A stretch of 5,606 bases of DNA from UBA8437 sp003445035. GTDB taxonomy: Bacteria > Planctomycetota > Planctomycetia > Planctomycetales > Planctomycetaceae. Within the stretch, counting starts at the first letter, position 1. Each line of letters starts with the position of its first letter. The stretch spans positions 1-5,606 of the forward strand of contig CALCHI010000032.1 in the NCBI GenBank assembly GCA_937901285.1. The letters run 5' to 3'. Below the pieces are notes generated by a model. That model had not been told where the DNA came from. It made no database searches and was given only the letters and a program-made list of their open reading frames with translations. This document shows, piece after piece, positions 1 to 5,606 of the stretch. The position numbers and the translations under genes are program-made.

Positions 1-665
1 CTGCCGATCACCGGCCCACGTCCCAGCGGCACGAAGCGGCGATCCTTGTCGATGATCGTCAGGTTGACGGTATTGAGCATCCGGTCAACCAGCGGCTGGA
101 TCTCGGCGGTCCTCAGGTAGATCAGGCTGGTGCCCACCGATCTCTTCTTGCCCTTCGGCGGCTTGTGACTGACGTTGAACTCGTAACCCTCGTGCAGGTC
201 GAGCACCCAGTCGGGCTTCACCGCGAGAGTCAGTTTCCAGATCTCTCCGGCCAGCACGCCCCGCGTGGTCTTGGTGGTCGGCCTGGGAAAATTCCGATTG
301 AGATCCCGCTCTTCCATTGGCCGGTCGGGGACATAACGGATGTTGGCCGCACGCCCCAGCCGGTTCGCACATGGCAGCACGACCAGTGTCCCGCGACGGA
401 TGGTCCAGTGCCGAATCTGCTCGGCCGCATAGGCTCCGGCTGGCTCGTTGCCGTGCATCCCACCCAGGATCATCACCGTCGGACCGGGCTTGTCGGTTTC
501 GATCCGGTAATAGGGCGTCTCCCAATCGGTGCCCACCGCAACGAAACCCGATGAGCGGCGAGGTTGACTCGCAGCGTCACTCGGAGTGGACCACCCGCTG
601 GTAACCAGGAAAGTCCCAAGCGAAAGAACACCAACCAGGAATCTGCGACGCAGGAGAACACTCAT
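1..665 (-). CDS. Exported M14-type zinc carboxypeptidase / succinylglutamate desuccinylase-aspartoacylase-like protein (partial, C-terminus missing)
   Basis: Translating leftward from the ATG at 665 gives 221 open codons running off the window edge. Residues 1-22 form a signal peptide: arginines at 6-8, then a hydrophobic core FLVGVLSLGTFLV. The mature part shows the zinc site of the M14/AstE-AspA superfamily: GGMHGNEPAG at 68-77 supplies H71 and E74 (the HxxE pair), and DLHEGYE at 156-162 supplies the third ligand H158. DLNRNFP at 121-127 is the conserved Asn-Arg substrate-carboxylate loop. The catalytic glutamate expected further on lies outside the window. The family hydrolyses amide or peptide bonds; the leader implies action outside the cytoplasm, so a cell-wall or peptide substrate is likelier than cytosolic arginine catabolism. 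GAGG lies 4 nt before the ATG, supporting this start. The gene follows the sulfatase pair in the same direction after 179 bp. Superfamily is confident; substrate is unknown. Confidence 0.88.
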   Translation of the reverse strand, partial: MSVLLRRRFLVGVLSLGTFLVTSGWSTPSDAASQPRRSSGFVAVGTDWETPYYRIETDKPGPTVMILGGMHGNEPAGAYAAEQIRHWTIRRGTLVVLPCANRLGRAANIRYVPDRPMEERDLNRNFPRPTTKTTRGVLAGEIWKLTLAVKPDWVLDLHEGYEFNVSHKPPKGKKRSVGTSLIYLRTAEIQPLVDRMLNTVNLTIIDKDRRFVPLGRGPVIG

Positions 666-844
666 GGTTGCCTCTTCTGTCCATACCAGGTCAGACGCCG
701 AAAGCGACACCCGGCCGCCGGATATTCGCCCACGGCCGTGTCCCGGTATTTTCCTGTTTCCAGCGACCGATTTCACGCGTGATCATCTCCACCGGCTCAA
801 AATGCCGTGGTTCTCCGGTGCGGCACACGAGCCCCAGCCGTCAC
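666..844. other. Intergenic gap with two perfect 10-bp palindromes
   Basis: This 179-bp gap separates the end of the second sulfatase from the zinc-hydrolase start. It holds CACGGCCGTG at 731-740 and TCACGCGTGA at 773-782, both perfect palindromes, 32 bp apart. A weak CACCGG/CCGGTG pair (790-795 with 815-820) lies just past the sulfatase stop but has no T-tract, so I do not call a terminator. I see no convincing -10/-35 promoter. The gap is long enough for the zinc hydrolase to have its own promoter, and the palindromes could be operator sites, but GC-rich DNA produces short palindromes by chance. Confidence 0.3.
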
Positions 845-2347
845 TCATCGCGAATTCGGAGTTGCCGCCCCTTCCCGTTTTCGTCGGGCGGCTGCGATCT
901 TTCCCGCCCGGACCAACTCGACTCTCAGTCCGGCAACGACATCGGCGTGCGTCTTGGACTTTGCCAGGTTCACGAATTCGTTGGAGTCTTTCTCGAGATC
1001 GTAGAGTTCCTCGCCGTCCGGCCAGAGAGCGTATCGCCAGCGGCCCGATCGAATCGCTTTGCCGAGTTTCTGGCCACGACGAACGACCGTATAGGCCACG
1101 TTCTTTCCGGGAGCCCCGGGGTCCCGCAGCATGGGGACCAGGCTGCGGCCCTGGAGATCGGCGGGTGGCTTCAGTGAACAGAGCTCTGAAAGCGTCGGAA
1201 ACAGATCGACCAGTTCGACCAGGCCGGCGGTCGACGAACGGGGTTTGGTCAGGCCGGGAACCCGGATCACCAGCGGCACGCGATCGCAGACCTCAAACAG
1301 CGTCACCTTGCCCCACATGAAGTGCTCTCCGAGTTGATAGCCATGATCGGAGGTGAGCACGACGATGGTGTTCTCTTCCAGGCCGTTCCGCTCGAGGGAT
1401 TTCAGCAGCATGCCGATCTGCGCGTCGATGAAGGAAATGCACGCGTGGTAGGCCTGGGTGTATTCCCGCCGCAACGAATCGTTCTCTTCACCCAGCTGAA
1501 ATCCGAACCCCTGGAAGCGCTTGACCATCGCCGACCGTGGAGCCTGGTCCCAGAACCCGGCCGGCGTGACGGGAAAACGGAGTTCGCTGGCCGGATAGAG
1601 CTGGAAGTAGCGGTCGGGAGCCAGGAACGGAACGTGGGGCTTCTGGATCCCACAGGCGATGAAAAACGGCCGTTTTCCGTATGTCTTCCGATCCAGCCAC
1701 GAGACAACCTGGCGAACGTTCTTTCCGTCCTTGTGTTGATCGTCACGGAGCCCTGATCGACCGTATCCCGGCCGCTTCTGTCCACGTGTCTGCGTCGAAA
1801 GCGTATTCAGGTGCTTCTTCCACAACCGACGGGTCTTCCCCTTGTCGACCGGGCCGTGCTTGGCTTCAAAGGCCTTTCGAGCAACGGTCACATGAGGCAT
1901 CTCATCGTTCTGGAATCTCAGGAAACGATTCCAGTCGGTTTCACCCGGCTCGTGTCTCGGAGAGTGAAACACCTTGCCCACCGAACCGGTCCAGTAACCC
2001 TGCTCCCGGAAGCACCGCGGCATGGTCTGTGTCCGGGGCCGCGTCTGCCGGATATCGACCTTGTTGTCCAGCACTCCGGTGGACTCCGGATAGAGTCCGC
2101 TGAGAAACGAGGCCCGGGACGGACCGCAGACAGGGTACTGGCAATAGGCCCGTCCGAACCGCATCCCGGTCAGTGCCAGGGCATCGAAGGCCGGCGTCTT
2201 GATGTGGCGATAGCCGGATGTCGAGACGTGGGTGTTCAGGTCATCGCAGACGATCAGTAGCACGTTCGGTCGCGCCACCGGTTCGACGGCAAAGACAGTC
2301 CCCGACAGACACCAACCCAGGATGACACCAATGACACTGGCTCTCAT
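845..2347 (-). CDS. Exported Cys-type sulfatase, iduronate-2-sulfatase-like
   Basis: The 500-residue protein hydrolyses sulfate esters, probably on a glycan, outside the cytoplasm. A signal peptide covers 1-20 (cleavage after VFA). The alkaline-phosphatase-like sulfatase core begins at NVLLIVCDDLN, with D35 and D36 as calcium ligands. C74-G-P-S-R78 is the formylglycine motif, so an FGE-type maturase is needed; none is in the window. Other expected active-site residues are K125 and H128 in GKVFH, K236 and H238 in QKPHVPF, D334 and H335 in TSDHG, and K347 in MWGK. The order GSVGKVFH, IQKPHVPF, YHACISFIDAQIG, TSDHGYQLGEH follows human iduronate-2-sulfatase closely. That resemblance sets the subfamily, not the substrate. 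The reading frame is open back to 2581, but the signal peptide and a strong Shine-Dalgarno tract fix the start at 2347. The start overlaps the upstream sulfatase stop by 4 bp (ATGA). The short C-terminal tail is basic (ARRKR, 487-491). Confidence 0.95.
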   Translation of the reverse strand: MRASVIGVILGWCLSGTVFAVEPVARPNVLLIVCDDLNTHVSTSGYRHIKTPAFDALALTGMRFGRAYCQYPVCGPSRASFLSGLYPESTGVLDNKVDIRQTRPRTQTMPRCFREQGYWTGSVGKVFHSPRHEPGETDWNRFLRFQNDEMPHVTVARKAFEAKHGPVDKGKTRRLWKKHLNTLSTQTRGQKRPGYGRSGLRDDQHKDGKNVRQVVSWLDRKTYGKRPFFIACGIQKPHVPFLAPDRYFQLYPASELRFPVTPAGFWDQAPRSAMVKRFQGFGFQLGEENDSLRREYTQAYHACISFIDAQIGMLLKSLERNGLEENTIVVLTSDHGYQLGEHFMWGKVTLFEVCDRVPLVIRVPGLTKPRSSTAGLVELVDLFPTLSELCSLKPPADLQGRSLVPMLRDPGAPGKNVAYTVVRRGQKLGKAIRSGRWRYALWPDGEELYDLEKDSNEFVNLAKSKTHADVVAGLRVELVRAGKIAAARRKREGAATPNSR

Positions 2348-3759
2348 GGGCTCTTCCTCTTCTTCTTGCGAGTGGCCTTGACCGGCGCCCGCTTGCTGCC
2401 GCCAGTGATCGGATCGGCCATCTGTTCGAGCCAGCGGTCGAATGCGACTTTCAGTTCCTTGGCCTGCCGGGGCGACCTGGCCGCCAGGTTGACCTTCTCG
2501 GCCGGGTCCTTCGCCAGGTTGAACAACTGCAACCGCTGGTTCATGGCGTAGAGCTTCCAGTCGCCTCGACGTACCGCCCATTCGCCGCGACTGCCCTCGC
2601 TGAAATAGAGCGTGTCATGGTGGGTGGAAGTGGCCCCGGTCAGCAGCGGCATCAGGCTCTTTCCGTCAAACGCTGGCTCTCGCTTGGAACTGCCACCGGT
2701 GGCGGCCACAACGGTGGGAAGGATGTCGAGCGAGATGACCGGGGTCGGTATCGTCCGTCCCCCGTCGAACTTCTTCGGCCAACTGACGATGAACGGCGTC
2801 CGAATGCCACCCTCGAAGAGACTGCCCTTGAACCCGCGCAGCGGGGCGTTGTTGGCGTTCATCCCCCTGGCCCCTCCGTTGTCGGTCAGGAACACCAGGA
2901 GGGTATTCTCGAAGAGATTCTCCCGCTTCAGCTTTGCGACAACGGCACCGATGCCGTCGTCGAGATGCTTGAGCATCGCCATCAGGATCACACGTTTCCG
3001 GTCCAGGCCCGGGAACCTGCGACTGTACCCCTCGATGGTCGCGGCGGGCGCCTGTGGCGGTGCATGAACCGCGTTGTACGCAAGGTACAGCAGAAACGGG
3101 CGTGACTTGTTGCGATCGATGAAGCCAACCGCCTCCTCGGTCAGACGATCCGTCAGGTACCCCTTGTCGTTGATCCGCTGCTTGTTGCGATATATCGGGT
3201 GGGCGAACTTGCCCTCCGAATCCGAGCGAAGATCAAAGTAGTCGTGTCCACCACGGCCCATGAACTTGTAACATTCGTCGAATCCCCGGCTCATCGCGTG
3301 CCACTTCAATGCGGGGTAGTCCCGGTCGAGACCGAGGTGCCACTTTCCGATCGCTGTCGAGACATAACTCTCGGGCAGAAAGGACGGTAAGATCGGGATG
3401 GTGGGATCAAAACCGCGACCACCGTCGCCAGCCGAATACACCCCGACCCGTTGCTGGTACCGGCCCAGCATCAGCCCGGCCCGGGTCGGCGAACAGACGT
3501 TCCCACTCGTGTAGGCCTGGGAAAACACGACGCCAGCCCTGGCCAGGGCGTCCATGTGCGGCGTCGAGACCTCTTTCGGGTGATGCGGATTGAGACTGAT
3601 GTCGGCATAACCCTGGTCGTCGGTCAGGATCACCACGATGTTGGGACGATCCTCAGCAGCGGCAAACAGCCGACCGGAGGACAGCACCAGGATCGCGAAT
3701 GCAGACAACAACGCTCGGAGAACCGTCGTCGCCGTGGACGTCGCGAGGGGGCGTGGCAT
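2344..3759 (-). CDS. Exported Cys-type sulfatase, arylsulfatase / N-acetylgalactosamine-6-sulfatase-like
   Basis: From the ATG at 3759 the protein has 471 residues. A signal peptide spans about 1-35, with core VLRALLSAFAILVL and cleavage near LFAAA. The sulfatase core starts at RPNIVVILTDDQGY (calcium ligands D47, D48). C89-S-P-T-R93 is the formylglycine motif, followed by LGRY. Further active-site residues are K139 and H141 in GKWH, H232 in NAVHAPP, D293 and N294 in LTDNGG, and K311 in GFKGSLFEGGIRTP. GKWHLGL, the DNGG motif and the FEGGIRTP segment are typical of GALNS and arylsulfatase A-type enzymes; the exact sulfated substrate cannot be read from sequence. The C-terminus is a basic tail (KATRKKKRKSP). 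An in-frame GTG at 3768 would add three residues, but the only GGAG overlaps that GTG and sits 8 nt before the ATG, so the ATG is preferred. The gene overlaps the next sulfatase by 4 bp, so the two are almost certainly cotranscribed. Confidence 0.95.
   Translation of the reverse strand: MPRPLATSTATTVLRALLSAFAILVLSSGRLFAAAEDRPNIVVILTDDQGYADISLNPHHPKEVSTPHMDALARAGVVFSQAYTSGNVCSPTRAGLMLGRYQQRVGVYSAGDGGRGFDPTIPILPSFLPESYVSTAIGKWHLGLDRDYPALKWHAMSRGFDECYKFMGRGGHDYFDLRSDSEGKFAHPIYRNKQRINDKGYLTDRLTEEAVGFIDRNKSRPFLLYLAYNAVHAPPQAPAATIEGYSRRFPGLDRKRVILMAMLKHLDDGIGAVVAKLKRENLFENTLLVFLTDNGGARGMNANNAPLRGFKGSLFEGGIRTPFIVSWPKKFDGGRTIPTPVISLDILPTVVAATGGSSKREPAFDGKSLMPLLTGATSTHHDTLYFSEGSRGEWAVRRGDWKLYAMNQRLQLFNLAKDPAEKVNLAARSPRQAKELKVAFDRWLEQMADPITGGSKRAPVKATRKKKRKSP
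2351..2366 (-). promoter_or_regulatory. Shine-Dalgarno tract for the second sulfatase, embedded in the upstream coding sequence
   Basis: Read leftward this is AGAAGAAGAGGAAGAG, a 16-base all-purine run ending 3 nt before the ATG at 2347. Its GAGG core ends 8 nt before the start. The same bases encode the Lys/Arg-rich end of the upstream sulfatase, and the start and stop overlap as ATGA. This decides the start of the second sulfatase and points to translational coupling. Confidence 0.75.
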
Positions 3760-3767
3760 CGTGGACA

Positions 3768-3771
3768 CTCC
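3768..3771 (-). promoter_or_regulatory. Ribosome binding site deciding the start of the first sulfatase
   Basis: Read leftward this is GGAG, with 8 nt to the ATG at 3759. It shares its last base with the alternative in-frame GTG at 3768 and so cannot serve that start. This favours the 471-residue product over the 474-residue one. Confidence 0.5.
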
Positions 3772-3831
3772 GGATCACGTGGGAATGCGCGGGTGTCTGG
3801 ACCTCTCCCTGCCGAATCGCCGATTGAGGCG

Positions 3832-3857
3832 GACGGCCTGCCGTCGAGAACATCTCG
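3832..3857 (-). other. Two abutting small hairpins between methyltransferase and first sulfatase
   Basis: On the + strand, GACGGC-CT-GCCGTC occupies 3832-3845 and CGAGA-ACA-TCTCG occupies 3845-3857; the two share base 3845. They begin 28 bp past the methyltransferase stop in the leftward direction. Neither is followed by a T-run on the transcribed strand, so a classical intrinsic terminator is not supported. They could be an RNA-processing or stabilising element, or chance. The rest of the 125-bp gap (3760-3884) shows no clear promoter. Confidence 0.25.
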
Positions 3858-3884
3858 GGTTCACAAACGCCGCGGCGAATCGGG

Positions 3885-4628
3885 CTACCTGTTGCCCCAG
3901 GGATTCTTCAGCGGTGAGACACCGATCTTGCCGACCAGCTTGACCAGGTTGCGACGGAACCAGCCGGCCTTGCTGATCCGGACTTCCATGCCCAGTGCCC
4001 CGGGTCCCTGCATGGGCGCCAGCACCATGCCGTTTCGGTTCAGTCCCGCTTCCGCCAGGAATCCTCGAACCTCTTCGGACGTGTACTTCTCGTCCATCCG
4101 CGCCGGCTCGATGCCCTGATCGGCTCGCAGGCGGTTGAACTCCGCCAGGGCTTCCGGTGCCGGATCACGCCTCGGCTCGTGGATGATCGCCACCCCACCC
4201 CGCTTCAACAACCGGAACACTTCGCGGAATGCCTGCGGGGGATCGGCCCAGTGGTGGATCGTCGAACGGCTGATGATCAGGTCAGCAGTCCCCTCGGGCT
4301 GGGGCATCTTGTGGACGTCGCTCTGCTCGATCCTGATCCGGTCCGACAACTCCGCCTCGACCACTGTCTGCCGGGCCTGCTCGACCATGTCCTCGAAGAA
4401 ATCCGTTCCGATCAACTCGATGTCTTCGAAATCGGGATCGGCGGCGATCTTGAGCAGCAACTGGGCGGTGCCGGTACCGATGTCCAGCAGGACCCGTTTG
4501 CCGCGCCCCATCAACCGGTATTCCTGCAACAGACGACGGATCATACCGTCGTCGTATGTCGAAACAGCATCGGTCGTATAACGATCGTAGTCGGCTGCCG
4601 AGTAGTGAACCGGCATGTTGTCGCGCAT
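3885..4628 (-). CDS. Class I SAM-dependent methyltransferase (Methyltransf_11/25-like)
   Basis: The 247-residue protein has no signal peptide and should be cytosolic. Motif I, VLLDIGTGTAQ at 46-56, is the SAM-binding glycine loop. The acidic residue ending beta-2 is D76 in IGTDFFEDMVEQAR. DVHKMPQPEG (104-113) is the adenine-side acidic segment. DLIISRSTIHHWADP (116-130), followed by FREVFRLLKRGGVAIIHEP, is the motif IV to VI region of UbiE-type and small-molecule methyltransferases. A C-terminal region (about 175-247) adds helices and a basic tail, consistent with a substrate cap. The methyl acceptor cannot be inferred. The frame extends up to a TTG at 4712, but that would put the predicted promoter inside the gene. 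The ATG at 4628 has a modest GAGAG 5 nt upstream and is preferred; ATG 4616 lacks a ribosome site. The gene is first in the leftward group and divergent from the gene at 4913. A link to the sulfatases is only positional. Confidence 0.88.
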   Translation of the reverse strand: MRDNMPVHYSAADYDRYTTDAVSTYDDGMIRRLLQEYRLMGRGKRVLLDIGTGTAQLLLKIAADPDFEDIELIGTDFFEDMVEQARQTVVEAELSDRIRIEQSDVHKMPQPEGTADLIISRSTIHHWADPPQAFREVFRLLKRGGVAIIHEPRRDPAPEALAEFNRLRADQGIEPARMDEKYTSEEVRGFLAEAGLNRNGMVLAPMQGPGALGMEVRISKAGWFRRNLVKLVGKIGVSPLKNPWGNR

Positions 4629-4634
4629 TATCGC

Positions 4635-4665
4635 TCTCGTTCCCCCCACCGGTAATAGAACGAGA
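4635..4665. repeat. 8-bp inverted repeat straddling the predicted -10 element
   Basis: TCTCGTTC at 4635-4642 and GAACGAGA at 4658-4665 are perfect inverted copies separated by 15 bp. The centre is at 4650. The spacer contains the predicted -10 hexamer, and the proximal arm includes the GAGAG of the methyltransferase ribosome site. Centre-to-centre spacing of the arms is 23 bp, about two helical turns, as in many dimeric-repressor operators. It is a candidate operator; no regulator gene is visible in the window. Confidence 0.4.
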
Positions 4666-4680
4666 ATAGTTGCCTGACAA
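4652..4680 (-). promoter_or_regulatory. Candidate sigma70-type promoter for the methyltransferase
   Basis: Read leftward, TTGTCA (4680-4675) and TATTAC (4657-4652) are separated by exactly 17 nt. They match TTGACA at 5 of 6 bases and TATAAT at 4 of 6. The predicted transcript would start near 4645, leaving a leader of roughly 17 nt before the ATG at 4628. This is the best promoter-like pair I found by eye in the 284-bp divergent gap. Planctomycete promoters are poorly characterised, so the call is tentative. Confidence 0.4.
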
Positions 4681-4812
4681 AGGGAACTCAATTCACTCCA
4701 AACATTCCACAACGAACAGTTCCATGGGTGGACGGCAAACCGCCCTTCTCCGATGGTCCTCTCGGTAGCACGACAGCCGCGTCACCGAATATCTCGATGC
4801 CCCCACCGTTGC

Positions 4813-4901
4813 GTCCGGTGTTGTCCGGTGAGACATTGTCCCGACGGCAGGGTTCTCCTCCCTGCACCGGATGATCTTGATCCCCCCTCCCTGTGACCGG
4901 A
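4813..4901. repeat. Cluster of TCCGGT/ACCGGA repeats upstream of the secreted-protein gene
   Basis: GTCCGGTG occurs at 4813-4820 and again at 4823-4830, offset by exactly 10 bp, one helical turn. The inverse hexamer ACCGGA occurs at 4866-4871 (as CACCGGA, 4865-4871) and 4896-4901, the last only 11 bp before the ATG at 4913. Four copies in 89 bp of leader DNA suggest protein binding sites or alternative RNA pairing between the two halves. The same motif also occurs sporadically in coding DNA of this GC-rich window, so chance cannot be excluded. Confidence 0.35.
4847..4865 (+). other. Hairpin in the leader of the secreted-protein gene
   Basis: GCAGGG (4847-4852) pairs with CCCTGC (4860-4865) across a 7-nt pyrimidine-rich loop, TTCTCCT. 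It is nested within the wider TCCGGT (4824-4829) and ACCGGA (4866-4871) pair, so a two-tier stem is possible. No T-run follows, so it is not a standard terminator. Its place 48 bp before the ATG suggests a 5' leader structure if transcription starts upstream. Confidence 0.3.
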
Positions 4902-4912
4902 ACCGCCTAACA

Positions 4913-5606
4913 ATGCGACGACTGCTGGTGATCCTGATTGTCGGTGGCCTGGTGTTGATGCCCGCGGCCGCAGGAGCCCAGGACGCCCCCGTGGCCCGAT
5001 TCGGGTTCCCCCGTCCCAAACGCAAGCTGATCGTCTATGGGTGGGAGCTGGGATTTCGCGAGACGTCCGATATCCGCCGAAACGCCAAGGTCATGCAACG
5101 TCTGCCGTTCGACGGCATCATGTTCAGCCTGCACCACAAGGCAAAGGGACGTGACGAAGCCTTCATTCATTCGGCCCGGATCACCGATGCCCAAATGGCT
5201 CCGGCCGTCAAGGAACTGGCGGCCATCCGCTGGACAACGTTCACCGACAACTTCCTGGTGGTCAAGGCGGGTGAACGGTTTCTTGACAACGGCGACCCCG
5301 GCCACATGGACTGGTTCGACGACGGCCAGTGGGAGACGATCTGTCACAACATCGGTGTACTCACCCGCGTCGCCGTCGCAGCACACTGCGTTGGCCTGGG
5401 CTTCGATCCCGAACCGTATCACTCGTCGGTCTGGAACTACGACCGGGCCGGAAACCGCAAAGCACAGCCCCGTCGCGACACGAAGACCTTTGCCGAGTAC
5501 ATCGCGGTGGTCCGGCAACGCGGCGGCCAGTACATGAAAGCGATCCAGGCCGAAATGCCCCGGGTCCGCATCTTCAACCTCTACCAGGCCATCCGCATTC
5601 CTCCCA
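4913..5606 (+). CDS. Secreted glycoside-hydrolase-like (TIM-barrel-like) protein, family not identified (partial, C-terminus missing)
   Basis: The ATG at 4913 opens 231 codons without a stop to the window edge. Residues 1-22 are a signal peptide: MRR, then a hydrophobic core LLVILIVGGLVLM, with cleavage near AGA-Q. The mature protein starts with KRKLIVYGWELG (36-47), followed by RLPFDGIMFSLHH (63-75). FTDNF (110-114) and GLGFDPEPYHSSVWNY (161-176) look like successive beta-strand ends of a barrel. The acidic and aromatic residues E45, D67, D112, D165 and E167 are typical of a sugar-binding cleft. I recall similar YGW...PFDG exported proteins as hypothetical in planctomycetes and related bacteria, but cannot name a family. 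E167 in DPEPY is a guess for a catalytic acid. The ribosome site is weak (GGAA about 10 nt upstream). The gene is divergent from the methyltransferase-sulfatase group. Coding is supported by the leader and by conserved-looking motifs in one continuous frame. An enzymatic role is inference. Confidence 0.8.
   Translation, partial: MRRLLVILIVGGLVLMPAAAGAQDAPVARFGFPRPKRKLIVYGWELGFRETSDIRRNAKVMQRLPFDGIMFSLHHKAKGRDEAFIHSARITDAQMAPAVKELAAIRWTTFTDNFLVVKAGERFLDNGDPGHMDWFDDGQWETICHNIGVLTRVAVAAHCVGLGFDPEPYHSSVWNYDRAGNRKAQPRRDTKTFAEYIAVVRQRGGQYMKAIQAEMPRVRIFNLYQAIRIPP

Noticed and set aside
85..525. 146-codon leftward open frame inside the zinc-hydrolase region
   Set aside because: It is in a different frame from the one carrying GGMHGNE, DLNRNFP and DLHEGYE. 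Its composition is non-protein-like.
790..820. Possible terminator after the second sulfatase (CACCGG/CCGGTG)
   Set aside because: A 6-bp stem with a 19-nt loop and no T-run is too weak to call.
586..1320. 244-codon rightward open frame
   Set aside because: It is an Arg/Pro/Ser-rich translation running antisense through the sulfatase C-terminus and the gap, with no domain. It is typical of a high-GC shadow frame.
2348..2581. 78-codon N-terminal extension of the second sulfatase
   Set aside because: It lies entirely inside the first sulfatase in another frame and is low-complexity. Both the signal peptide and the strong ribosome site point to the ATG at 2347.
4629..4712. 28-codon extension of the methyltransferase from a TTG
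   Set aside because: It would swallow the predicted promoter and inverted repeat, uses a rare start codon, and puts a spurious hydrophobic stretch before a cytosolic fold.
4907..5518. 203-codon open frame antisense to the secreted-protein gene
   Set aside because: It has no leader or recognisable motif and is fully antisense to a frame with a signal peptide and coherent motifs. It is a GC-rich codon-bias shadow.

Overview
The window is GC-rich and gene-dense. Its content suggests a Planctomycetota bacterium (or a similar PVC-group marine or aquatic heterotroph). It holds two adjacent exported Cys-type sulfatases, an exported zinc-peptidase-like protein, and a secreted TIM-barrel-like protein of a kind I associate with planctomycete genomes. 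No rRNA, marker gene or mobile element is present, so the phylum call is inference.

Layout: four genes run leftward. In transcription order they are a class I SAM-dependent methyltransferase (4628 to 3885), a GALNS/arylsulfatase-like sulfatase (3759 to 2344), an iduronate-2-sulfatase-like sulfatase (2347 to 845), and an M14/aspartoacylase-like zinc hydrolase (665 to the window edge). A fifth gene starts at 4913, points rightward and is cut by the other edge. It encodes a secreted protein with glycoside-hydrolase-like features but no family I can name with confidence. The left-edge gene gives no complete ORF because its stop codon lies outside the window; it was found by translating the minus strand by hand.

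Functionally, the two sulfatases share a 4-bp ATGA overlap, with a Shine-Dalgarno tract inside the last codons of the first gene. They are therefore likely made together and may remove sulfate esters from different positions of one sulfated glycan. The divergent secreted protein could act on the same glycan, but the sequence does not prove this. The methyltransferase is cytosolic and has no clear link to the sulfatases. It is separated from them by 125 bp containing two small hairpins.

Non-coding DNA is limited to three gaps: 666-844, 3760-3884 and 4629-4912. The last is the divergent promoter region. It has a plausible sigma70-type promoter with an 8-bp inverted repeat straddling its -10 element, and a cluster of TCCGGT/ACCGGA repeats plus a hairpin before the rightward gene. 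I saw no tRNA, rRNA, CRISPR array, insertion sequence or convincing U-tract terminator. I did not find a clearly new biological system. The most interesting items are the coupled sulfatase pair, the unassigned secreted protein and the structured divergent intergenic region.
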